A DNA stretch of 20,742 nt from NCBI GenBank assembly GCA_964371935.1, contig CAYJOT010000012.1, positions 1 through 20,742 on the forward strand. Direction: 5' to 3'. The stretch is from JACQRW01 sp964371935 (GTDB lineage Bacteria; Patescibacteriota; Minisyncoccia; Sungbacterales; HO2-52-23). Shown one piece after another: positions 7,312-13,383 of the stretch. The first letter of the stretch is position 1. Each line of letters starts with the position of its first letter. The notes under the pieces are model-generated. The model did not search any database. It was not told the origin of the DNA and saw nothing but the letters and a program-made list of their open reading frames with translations. The position numbers and the translations under genes were made by a program.

Positions 7312-7733
7312 CCTCAACACATAAATTCGTTGTCTTGCTGAATAAAAAGATTGAATCCGGCGTGGCGCTCAATGCCGCGGCGCATATGGCGGCATGTCTT
7401 GCGGCACGCGCCAACGAAGAAGAGCGATCCACCATGACGTTCGTTGATTATCAGGATGCCGATGGCAACAAGCACCCCACATCTGCTCTGTCGCTTATTG
7501 TTTTGCAAGCCAACAACTCAAATCAAATCCGTCAGGCACGGCCGATAACAATCGAGAAAGGAATGCTCCACACTGATTTTCTTGAATCAATGACCAAAGA
7601 CACGTATGTGGAGCAAATGGAGCGAACAAAGCAACTCAAAGAAAATGGTCTTGAGTATTGGGGACTCTGCTTGTTTGGGAAAAAAGAAGAGGTGGATTCC
7701 ATCACAAGGAAGTTCAATCTGTGGAGGCGTTAA
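7308..7733 (+). CDS. DUF2000 family protein
   Basis: The 141-residue protein starts with KFVVLLNKKIESGVALNAAA and contains HMAACLAARA and a YWGLCLFGKKEEV segment. This matches my recollection of DUF2000, a family with a peptidyl-tRNA hydrolase 2-like fold and no firm function. The start is the ATG overlapping the stop of the isoaspartyl peptidase gene (ATGA), which points to coupled translation and perhaps a shared role in amino acid or peptide turnover. No membrane segment is seen. Confidence 0.7.
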   Translation: MTSTHKFVVLLNKKIESGVALNAAAHMAACLAARANEEERSTMTFVDYQDADGNKHPTSALSLIVLQANNSNQIRQARPITIEKGMLHTDFLESMTKDTYVEQMERTKQLKENGLEYWGLCLFGKKEEVDSITRKFNLWRR

Positions 7734-7775
7734 GGTACTATGTGACCAAAATTCACCAAAAGATTTTTCCTATAT

Positions 7776-7804
7776 TTGACATACACACGCATGATGTGTA
7801 TCAT
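7776..7804 (+). promoter_or_regulatory. Toxin-antitoxin promoter with built-in operator
   Basis: TTGACA (7776-7781) and TATCAT (7799-7804) are 17 bp apart. An inverted repeat, ATACACA (7781-7787) and TGTGTAT (7795-7801), fills the spacer and overlaps both boxes. The ATG follows 7 nt after the -10 box. Binding by the antitoxin would block RNA polymerase, which fits autoregulation. Confidence 0.65.
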
Positions 7805-7811
7805 TGGTTTT

Positions 7812-8078
7812 ATGAACAAAACAATCACTCGAAAACGCGTGAATATCACCCTTCCGCAAAAAACGCTTCAATTAATTGAACGCGTGGCGGCAAAAGGGGA
7901 TCGGAGTCGTTTTCTTGATGAAGCAGTACACTTTTATGTGAAAGAGGCCGGGCGCAAGAATCTCCGAGCGCTTCTGCGCGAAGGCGCGTCCGTGCACGCA
8001 CAGCGCGATCTTGGTTTGGTGGAAGAGTGGTTTCCATTAGAACAAGAAGTATGGCGAGAAAACAAAAAGAAGAAATAA
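7812..8078 (+). CDS. Ribbon-helix-helix antitoxin
   Basis: The 88-residue protein starts MNKTITRKRVNITLPQKTLQ: a basic N-terminus followed by the RVNITLP strand and a helix (LIERVAAKGDRSRFLDEAV) typical of CopG/MetJ-type DNA-binding folds. The C-terminal half (from about residue 45) is charged and probably binds the toxin. A longer frame exists upstream but would run through the promoter, so 7812 is the start. It overlaps the toxin gene by 28 nt. Confidence 0.75.
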   Translation: MNKTITRKRVNITLPQKTLQLIERVAAKGDRSRFLDEAVHFYVKEAGRKNLRALLREGASVHAQRDLGLVEEWFPLEQEVWRENKKKK

Positions 8079-8425
8079 CGCCGAGACGCGGGGAAGTTTA
8101 TCTGGTAAATTTTGATCCGACAATCGGATCGGAAATCAAGAAAACGCGACCGGCTCTGGTTATCCAAAATAATATCGCAAACGCGCATAGTCCGGTGGTT
8201 ATCGTCGCAGCCATCACGTCCCGATTTGAAGAACGGCTCTATCCTACGGAAGTTTTTATCCAAAAAGGAGAAGCAGGATTGCCGCGTGATTCTGTGGTGC
8301 TTTTAAGTCAGATTCGTTCTGTTGACAAAGGACGTTTTCTGAAACGACTTGGTAATCTTGAAGACATAAGTATGACGCGCGTGAATCATGCACTGGAAAT
8401 CAGCTTGGGGATTTTAGAGATTTAA
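8051..8425 (+). CDS. MazF/PemK-type mRNA interferase toxin
   Basis: This 124-residue protein has the family opening RRGEVYLVNFDPTIGSEIKK, then TRPALVIQNN, and later a TEVFI strand, SVVLLSQIRSVDK and KRLG. These motifs include the conserved Arg and Ser/Thr residues used by MazF-like endoribonucleases. Such toxins cut mRNA at short sequences when the antitoxin is degraded. The ATG at 8051 gives the usual N-terminus; an upstream in-frame ATG at 8027 lies deeper in the antitoxin gene. The overlap with the antitoxin gene suggests coupled translation. Confidence 0.85.
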   Translation: MARKQKEEITPRRGEVYLVNFDPTIGSEIKKTRPALVIQNNIANAHSPVVIVAAITSRFEERLYPTEVFIQKGEAGLPRDSVVLLSQIRSVDKGRFLKRLGNLEDISMTRVNHALEISLGILEI

Positions 8426-8450
8426 GAGAAGTCTACTAATCATACCGAAG

Positions 8451-8829
8451 ATGAGTTTCTTGGTGAAGATTCTTTTTAAAAAAATTCAAACCTGTATGCC
8501 ATATACGAAAGAAGATAAATTGCATATTGTGACGGCTGTTGCCGTGATTCGAAGAGACGACGGGCGTATTCTTCTCCTGAAGCGTCGGGATGACGAGACC
8601 GTATATCCTGGCTGTTATACATTTCCTGGCGGCAAGGTTGAGGACAATGATACGCTTTGCCAAACGCTTTATAAAGAAGTAAGAGAGGAGTGCGGGGTTG
8701 CATAAACTTCCCCATGTTGGTGTTGAGGCAGAGTTTATAAAAGTCGAGAGAATTTATAGTTCCCAACGCGACCTGACACCTTACTTTCTTGATACCGACC
8801 AAGTTGATTTTAGAAAACCGAGCTCATAA
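8451..8829 (+). pseudogene. Nudix hydrolase, frameshifted after the Nudix box
   Basis: The first frame (8451-8705, or from ATG 8496) has an N-terminal strand (TAVAVIRRDDGRILLLKRRD) and the Nudix box GGKVEDNDTLCQTLYKEVRE followed by ECGVA, then stops. The frame one base further on continues at once with coding-like sequence (LHKLPHVGVEAEFIKVERIY and on, 43 residues) to TAA 8827-8829. Removing one G from the GGGG run at 8694-8697 joins the two into one protein of about 110-125 residues. The continuing frame ends in a TAATG overlap with the NYN gene, which suggests that it is the original frame. Nudix enzymes hydrolyse nucleoside diphosphate derivatives. It could be decay, a sequencing error, or slippage. 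Confidence 0.6.
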
Positions 8830-9347
8830 TGCTGCGCCAATTCATCAAAGGAAGAGTGTACGTCTTCATAGACGCCGAAAACGTATTTTACGCCCAGCGC
8901 ACCTTGGGTTGGAAGATTTCCTATGAAAAATTGCTCCAGTATTTCAAGCGCGAATGCGGAGAGGGGGTAAAATGCTTCATCTACAGCGGCAAAGACGAGC
9001 ACAACACCAAGCAGAAAAAGTTTCTCGACATGCTTGAAATCAACGGCTATGTCGTGCGCACCAAAGTAGTCAAGCGGATCAAAGACCATGAAGGCGGCTA
9101 TAAGTGGAAAAATAACCTTGATATCGAGCTTGCCTTGGAGATGATGGAGACGCTGGACAAATATGATACCGCAATTCTCGTATCCGGCGACAGCGATTTT
9201 GCCACACCCGTTGATAAAGTTAAAGAACGGCCCAAGTGGGTAATCGTGATGTCCACCCGCGGTCATATTTCCCGAGAATTGCTTGAGCGGGCAAAGTATA
9301 TTGATCTCCGGAAGATAAAGGATGAGATAGCTCAAACAGAGCAATAA
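8829..9347 (+). CDS. NYN domain protein (LabA/DUF88-like)
   Basis: The 172-residue protein is a PIN-like NYN domain, a predicted metal-dependent RNase fold. Acidic residues lie where the active site is expected: Asp15 in VFIDAEN, Asp98 in NNLDIEL, and Asp121/Asp123 in SGDSDF. The closing segment (ISRELLERAKYIDLRKI) is typical of LabA-like proteins. Its start overlaps the stop of the Nudix reading frame (TAATG). A paralogue with the same architecture but a frameshift lies at 19925-20441. A likely role is RNA processing or decay in the cytoplasm; the substrate is unknown. Confidence 0.85.
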   Translation: MLRQFIKGRVYVFIDAENVFYAQRTLGWKISYEKLLQYFKRECGEGVKCFIYSGKDEHNTKQKKFLDMLEINGYVVRTKVVKRIKDHEGGYKWKNNLDIELALEMMETLDKYDTAILVSGDSDFATPVDKVKERPKWVIVMSTRGHISRELLERAKYIDLRKIKDEIAQTEQ

Positions 9348-9352
9348 AAAAA

Positions 9353-9381
9353 TCTGGCGCTGCCCCGAAAGGCACGCCAGA
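9353..9381. terminator. Hairpin after the NYN gene
   Basis: Stem TCTGGCG (9353-9359) with 9375-9381, then TGCC/GGCA after one bulged C, loop CCGAAA. There is no T-tract on the plus strand, but the A-run before it (9346-9352) would be a T-tract on the minus strand. On the plus strand it may act as an mRNA end stabiliser rather than a true terminator. Confidence 0.45.
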
Positions 9382-9466
9382 GTGTTATCACATTGTGTAG
9401 TATAACAAAATGCTTGATATTGTCAAGAGGGTCAAACAACGCTTAACTGTGGATAACTTTACGACT

Positions 9467-9814
9467 ATGGAAATAAAAATTTTGCAAAATCAGATTACGC
9501 GAAAGGAGTTGGCTGCAATGGCAGAGCAGCAGTTTGGGGAGTGGATCAAGGGAGTGGTGGATGTGGAGCAAGGGGTGATGGCGATCGGGGGAGAGTTGCA
9601 TGCGGATATGGAGGCGGTGCTGCTTGAGCAGGGGTCTCGGCAGAAAGACGTGTGGGGGATTAATTTGTATCCGGACAAAGAGGGTGAGGAATGGATTGAG
9701 TTTAATTCCATGATCAATGTGCGGCCTTTGAGCGGGAATCGGTCGCGGGGAGTGGAGGATCAGGAGACGCAGGAGAAGATCAGGACGGTTGTTAAAAGAT
9801 GGATAATAAACTGA
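9467..9814 (+). CDS. DUF5674 family protein
   Basis: The 115-residue protein has a dense run of features I associate with DUF5674: FGEWIKGVVDVEQGVMAIGG, then GELHADMEAVLLEQGS, WGINLYP, an EFNSMINVRP strand and GNRSRGVED. The pattern is that of a small compact enzyme-like or binding domain with conserved Glu, His and Asp residues, but no function is known to me. A longer version from ATG 9410 is possible; the family core begins after 9467, where a -10-like GATAAC sits 9 nt upstream. It overlaps the deformylase gene by 16 nt. Confidence 0.65.
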   Translation: MEIKILQNQITRKELAAMAEQQFGEWIKGVVDVEQGVMAIGGELHADMEAVLLEQGSRQKDVWGINLYPDKEGEEWIEFNSMINVRPLSGNRSRGVEDQETQEKIRTVVKRWIIN

Positions 9815-10275
9815 TTTATATGAAGGATATGGTAATTCATGAACCCAATGGCTTGCTTCATCAAAAGAGTGATCCGGTTGAAGATTTTGCAGAAGTGAAG
9901 CGAATCGTGGATGATCTTTTGATCACGATCAAGAGGTGGACGCGGTCGCGATGGTGGTGTTGGTGGCTTGGCATCGCGGCTCCGCAAATTGGTTTTATGC
10001 GAAGAGTGATTGTATTGCGGAGAGGATGGAACCGATATGCGGTGATGGTGAACCCCGCCATTGTTGAAAGAAAAATTCCGGTTCCCTATATCGAAGGATG
10101 TTATAGCGTAGACGGGAGGTATATTGTGAAAAGGCATCTATGGGCAAAAGTGCGCTATCAGGATATATCTGGTGCGTGGCGCGAAATGGTCATCATGGGT
10201 CCCAGCGCTATTTACCAAGAGATCGATCATCTCAATGGTGTTCTTATTTCTCAAATCGGTGTGCGGGTTTTATGA
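9799..10275 (+). CDS. def: Peptide deformylase-like protein with an altered metal site
   Basis: The 158-residue protein keeps motif 1 as GIAAPQIG (58-65) and motif 2 as EGCYS (99-103) with metal ligand Cys101. Motif 3, normally QHExDHL, reads YQEIDHL (139-145): Glu141 and His144 are kept, but the first His ligand is missing, replaced by Gln140 or deleted. Deformylase removes the formyl group from new proteins using a metal held by one Cys and two His, so activity may be changed or lost. A tryptophan-rich stretch precedes motif 1 (WWCWW, 52-56), which is unusual. The gene overlaps DUF5674 by 16 nt; an alternative start is ATG 9820. No second deformylase is seen in the window. Confidence 0.75.
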   Translation: MDNKLIYMKDMVIHEPNGLLHQKSDPVEDFAEVKRIVDDLLITIKRWTRSRWWCWWLGIAAPQIGFMRRVIVLRRGWNRYAVMVNPAIVERKIPVPYIEGCYSVDGRYIVKRHLWAKVRYQDISGAWREMVIMGPSAIYQEIDHLNGVLISQIGVRVL

Positions 10276-10304
10276 TATCTCTTGTAGTACTGTATAGAGT
10301 GATG

Positions 10305-10313
10305 TGGTATAAT
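10305..10313 (+). promoter_or_regulatory. Extended -10 promoter upstream of the coiled-coil gene
   Basis: TGGTATAAT (10305-10313) is a perfect TGn-extended -10 box. A poor -35 (TTGTAG, 10282-10287) lies 20 bp upstream. Transcription should start near 10320, giving a leader of about 76 nt rich in A and T before ATG 10397. It could serve the gene set 10397-11845. Confidence 0.5.
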
Positions 10314-10396
10314 ATGCACGAGATAAAGTTTTCCACCGTGAGCATCGTGTCGTTGCTTGGTCTTCGATAGTTTTTAATAAATTTAAAAAATTTTCT

Positions 10397-10663
10397 ATGA
10401 GTACACAACAAGAAAGAGAAGTGGAGGCTCGCTATGATATTCTTTTTTCCACTCCGTGGATTATCCGCGATGGGCCCGGCATGCAGGTCAACAAGACGGA
10501 TCTGATAAAATATTTTCACGAGCTGTGCGAGATTTTCGGCCAACAAATCAAGGAGTTTGAATCACTGAAGCGCCAGGCAACCAAAGCCGAGCAGAAAAGA
10601 TTGCAGACACTCCTTGCCCTGACGCTTGAGGCGCAAGAGTTGTTGTATGATGATGAAGAATGA
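10397..10663 (+). CDS. Small charged helical protein, unknown function
   Basis: I do not recognise this 88-residue protein. The N-terminal third has a compact segment (YDILFSTPWIIRDGPGMQV). From about residue 34 on it looks like one or two long helices (LIKYFHELCEIFGQQIKEFE, then KRQATKAEQKRLQTLLALTL) ending in an acidic tail DDEE, so a coiled coil is likely. It has no membrane segment. It overlaps the prepilin gene by 17 nt, so the two are probably co-translated; a role in assembly or in the same operon is only an inference. Confidence 0.6.
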   Translation: MSTQQEREVEARYDILFSTPWIIRDGPGMQVNKTDLIKYFHELCEIFGQQIKEFESLKRQATKAEQKRLQTLLALTLEAQELLYDDEE

Positions 10664-11237
10664 TGAACCCAGAGCACGAGGCTTTACCTTGGTTGAACTT
10701 TTGGTGGTGATCAGCATCATCAGCTTGCTGGCAAGCATTGTTTTTGCGAGTTTGAACAGCGCACGTGAAAAAGCAAGAATTGCGCAGGCGATCAGCAATG
10801 CCGATGCGTTGAGAATGGCAACGGAATTTTATAATGATCAGATGGGGTTTTATCCTCCGGATACCGGCAGGGGATGGGATCCGGGATTTGTCCGCGCACT
10901 TCCATGGAATCCGGATACAGGAGCTACGACAATTCCTGCATGCGGGCAATGTCCGGCCGGGTGGGATGTCATTGTGCAACAGAAGTGGAATGGGCCGTAT
11001 CTTGCGAGCTGGCCGCGCTTTACTCCGTGGGACGGAAAATTTGACTATAATTACTGGCCGACTGGCGCATCGCGATACGGCTGCACCATATCTCCCGGCG
11101 TGTATATCGGTGTCCAACGCGATTATGCCGATGCAAATCCCATCACTCCGGCAGCGGAACAGATAATGGTTGATCAACGTCTGGATGGAGACGGTTGCGT
11201 CAATGGAGAAGCTCAAATCATACTTTTTCGGTTATGA
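10647..11237 (+). CDS. Type IV prepilin / pseudopilin (GspG-like)
   Basis: The protein has a short basic leader (about 12 residues, ending RARG), then the prepilin peptidase site G/FTLVE with conserved Glu5 of the mature protein and a hydrophobic helix (LLVVISIISLLASIVFASLN). The mature part has a long alpha segment and a C-terminal globular domain with tryptophans and three or four cysteines (for example CGQC). The layout resembles GspG-type pseudopilins and CPR minor pilins. Three consecutive ATGs (10647, 10650, 10653) are candidate starts; all give a normal leader. Pili in CPR bacteria serve attachment and DNA uptake. The start lies within the preceding gene, and its TGA overlaps the ATG of the glycosylase gene (ATGA). 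Confidence 0.85.
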   Translation: MMMKNDEPRARGFTLVELLVVISIISLLASIVFASLNSAREKARIAQAISNADALRMATEFYNDQMGFYPPDTGRGWDPGFVRALPWNPDTGATTIPACGQCPAGWDVIVQQKWNGPYLASWPRFTPWDGKFDYNYWPTGASRYGCTISPGVYIGVQRDYADANPITPAAEQIMVDQRLDGDGCVNGEAQIILFRL

Positions 11238-11845
11238 GCGAGCAACCGGACAACCGAACCAAACTTCTGCGCCAAATTCGCGATGAGGTGTGGAATTTCA
11301 AAGAATCGCCGCTCTATAGCGAACGGGTACGCAATCGCGCATACCCGGTGATCGGGGAGGGCAGCCATGATGCAGGGATTATGTTTATCGGCGAGGCGCC
11401 CGGCAGAACTGAAGCCCAGACCGGCAGGCCGTTTGCGGGCGCTGCGGGAAAGCTGCTGGATGAGTTGCTCGCATCAATCGGCATTCCGCGCACTGATGTC
11501 TACATTACAAATATCGTAAAAGACCGGCCTCCTCAAAACCGCGATCCGCTGCCAGAGGAAATTGCGCTCTATGCTCCGTTTCTCGACCGGCAAATCGAGA
11601 TTATCCAACCCAAAATTATCGTGTTGCTGGGTCGCCACTCCATGCGTACTATTTTGGAAAAATTCGGGCTTGACGCCATGATCGGTCCCATCAGCCGTCT
11701 GCACGGTACCGTGCTTGATGCCGAGGCACCGTACGGAAAAGTTACTATTATACCCATGTACCATCCGGCCGCGGCGCTGTATAACCCAGAACTGAAGCAA
11801 GATTTGCTCGTTGCTTTTCAAGGTTTGAAAAAGTTGGTGGAATAA
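11234..11845 (+). CDS. Uracil-DNA glycosylase, family 4-like, without cysteines
   Basis: The 203-residue protein shows the family signature GEAPGRTEAQTGRPF followed by AGAAGKLLDELL, then ITNIVKDRPPQNRDP and, near the C-terminus, MYHPAAALYN with the catalytic-region His. It should remove uracil from DNA in base excision repair. Family 4 enzymes normally hold a 4Fe-4S cluster on four cysteines, but here there is no cysteine at all: the usual KCRPP is KDRPP, the second one is Tyr (EEIALYAPFL), and the N-terminal C-x2-C is lacking (residues around ESPLYSERV). It is a cluster-free variant. The start is the ATGA overlap with the prepilin stop. Confidence 0.85.
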   Translation: MSEQPDNRTKLLRQIRDEVWNFKESPLYSERVRNRAYPVIGEGSHDAGIMFIGEAPGRTEAQTGRPFAGAAGKLLDELLASIGIPRTDVYITNIVKDRPPQNRDPLPEEIALYAPFLDRQIEIIQPKIIVLLGRHSMRTILEKFGLDAMIGPISRLHGTVLDAEAPYGKVTIIPMYHPAAALYNPELKQDLLVAFQGLKKLVE

Positions 11846-11853
11846 CAGCCAGC

Positions 11854-12024
11854 TTATTGAACGTGAACCGATAGATGCCGGTTTCCGCCGCAGGGTTCAC
11901 TGCATGAGCCATCGCGCTTAAGTAAGCTGCCCCATTTGATACGCGGTATTTGGTTAAGCTCGTTGTTGTGGTACTTGTGAATGACTATGAATGATAATGA
12001 GTGTGCTTCGTACAACCAACGCAT
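11854..12024 (-). CDS. Possible small protein downstream of the ZIP gene
   Basis: A 56-codon minus-strand frame starts 3 nt after the ZIP stop codon (TAG, TAC, ATG) and runs to TAA (11854-11856). It reads MRWLYEAHSLSFIVIHKYHN at the start and has a C-terminal GSCSEPCGGNRHLSVHV region. I recognise no family. The tight spacing suggests an operon with ZIP, but the frame may be chance, and the same stretch can form a 7-bp stem (GTGAACC near 11862 with GGTTCAC near 11894). It fills the only sizeable gap between the glycosylase and ZIP genes. Confidence 0.35.
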   Translation of the reverse strand: MRWLYEAHSLSFIVIHKYHNNELNQIPRIKWGSLLKRDGSCSEPCGGNRHLSVHVQ

Positions 12025-12027
12025 GTA

Positions 12028-12792
12028 CTACTCAAGAAAGAGCAGGAGATACATCGCAAGAACGCCGAACGCAATTCCTAAAATCTCGTAGAAGAGATTT
12101 TTTCTTTCCGCACTTTTATGCAATTCGGGAACAAGGTCGGAACTTGCGATATAAATGAACACACCGGCAGCAAAGGGTATCGCGCTTTGGGCGAGCGTTT
12201 CCGAAACAGAGCCGAAAATGAGCACAAGTATGGCACCAAGCACCGACGTCAATGCGGAAAGAAAGTTATAAAAGAGCGCAGTACTCCTTTTATATCCTGC
12301 ATACATGAGTACTCCGAAGTCGCCTATTTCCTGTGGGATTTCGTGGAGGATGATGGCAAGCGTAGTGGCGATGCCAATCTCGACTCCAACGAGATAGCTT
12401 GCTCCGATAATAATTCCATCAAGGAAGTTGTGGAACCCGTCGGAGATAAGGATAAGCGGGCCGAGATGTTTTGCCCCCCCCGATTTTTCAGTTTTATGTA
12501 AGATGTTCTCTGCTGGTTGGTGGTGCCAACGAAGATACTTCTCTAAGATAAAGAATGATACAATGCCGATCGTCAGGAGAAACGATGTAAACGCGCTATT
12601 GTTTGTCTCTTCAAACGCTTCAGGGATGAGATGAAAGAATGCGTCTCCTAAAAGCGCGCCGACTGCCAGAGGGATCAGGAAAACAAACGCTTTGCGCAAG
12701 CGATCCTCCCGCAGAGAAATACCAAAAACTCCCGCAAACGACACGAGGCTTACGAGAATAACACTTGATAGAATATAGAGTGTGGTGCTCAT
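12028..12792 (-). CDS. ZIP family metal transporter
   Basis: The 254-residue membrane protein has about eight hydrophobic segments. The metal-binding motifs of ZIP transporters are present: SDGFHNFLDGIIIG in TM4 and LHEIPQEIGDF in TM5. An N-terminal motif AVGALLGDAFFHLIPEA also fits. It should import zinc, iron or manganese into the cytoplasm. The loop between TM3 and TM4 has a short His-containing stretch (LRWHHQPAENILHKTEK), as in many ZIP proteins. It is divergent from a Fur-family regulator, which points to metal-dependent control. Confidence 0.9.
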   Translation of the reverse strand: MSTTLYILSSVILVSLVSFAGVFGISLREDRLRKAFVFLIPLAVGALLGDAFFHLIPEAFEETNNSAFTSFLLTIGIVSFFILEKYLRWHHQPAENILHKTEKSGGAKHLGPLILISDGFHNFLDGIIIGASYLVGVEIGIATTLAIILHEIPQEIGDFGVLMYAGYKRSTALFYNFLSALTSVLGAILVLIFGSVSETLAQSAIPFAAGVFIYIASSDLVPELHKSAERKNLFYEILGIAFGVLAMYLLLFLE

Positions 12793-12802
12793 AAGATAAT
12801 AG

Positions 12803-12895
12803 ATGCGAATAGCTCGTATTTGTTATAGCAGCAAACTATCTGAAACCGTTTACGTTGTCAAATTAGTTGCAAGTAATTCGCATTTGAGATATACT
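12803..12895. promoter_or_regulatory. Divergent ZIP/Fur control region
   Basis: TTGCAA (12867-12872) and TATACT (12890-12895), 17 bp apart, form a good promoter for the Fur gene, whose ATG follows 6 nt later. ATGCGAAT (12803-12810) and its exact inverse ATTCGCAT (12876-12883) frame the region; the right copy lies between the -35 and -10 boxes, the left copy just before the ZIP start. Both are candidate operator half-sites. A TTGACA on the minus strand (12856-12861) may serve ZIP, with a weak -10. Confidence 0.55.
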
Positions 12896-12901
12896 GGGCT
12901 T

Positions 12902-13333
12902 ATGCAAAAATCAAAGCACGTTGATTTTCAAAATACCCTACGCAGGGCAGGATACAGAGCAACCTTTGCCAGAATCGCGGTTTTGACAATGCTTGAACGG
13001 GTCAAAAAGCCCGTAAGCCCGCATACGGTTATTGCCGAGCTTGGAAAGGAGATTGATCAGGCCACCATTTATCGCATACTCAAGGCGTTGAAGAAATCCG
13101 GCATTATCCGGCAGGTTGATTTTCGGCATAACCACCCCCACTACGAGCTTGCGGATATGCAAGACCACCATCATCTCATCTGCCTTTCATGCGGTCTTTC
13201 CGAAGAAATTCTCGGGTGCGACGTGGATTCAATGCGCCAGTCGATGCTGGCCCAGGCAAAACAATTCGGCGAGGTAAGCGAGCATTCTCTTGAGTTTTAT
13301 GGCATATGTAAAAGGTGCCTGAGAAAGAGATAG
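12902..13333 (+). CDS. Fur/Zur-family metal-responsive regulator
   Basis: The 143-residue protein has an N-terminal winged helix (from about residue 8; LRRAGYRATFARIAVLTMLE, then HTVIAELGKEIDQATIYRIL) and a C-terminal metal and dimer domain with HYELADMQDHHHLICLSCG and a CKRC pair near the end. The C-x2-C pairs (LSCG with Cys spacing, CKRC) probably hold a structural zinc; the His-rich HHH stretch binds the sensing metal. A longer frame starting at 12803 would run through the promoter, so 12902 is the start. Its neighbour ZIP is the obvious target. Confidence 0.9.
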   Translation: MQKSKHVDFQNTLRRAGYRATFARIAVLTMLERVKKPVSPHTVIAELGKEIDQATIYRILKALKKSGIIRQVDFRHNHPHYELADMQDHHHLICLSCGLSEEILGCDVDSMRQSMLAQAKQFGEVSEHSLEFYGICKRCLRKR

Positions 13334-13383
13334 CTGTAGTTATGCCCTTTCTTGTTCGGGCGGAATAAGGTAAACTTCAACTC

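Noticed and set aside
8781..9344. 187-codon minus-strand ORF opposite the NYN gene
   Set aside because: Mirror of the NYN codons; no promoter and no domain.
10314..10370. 18-codon ORF (MHEIKFST...) as a leader peptide
   Set aside because: Its ATG directly abuts the -10 box, so transcription from that promoter would start downstream of it.
10548..11216. 222-codon minus-strand ORF opposite the prepilin gene
   Set aside because: No coherent motif, and the plus strand has a textbook prepilin.
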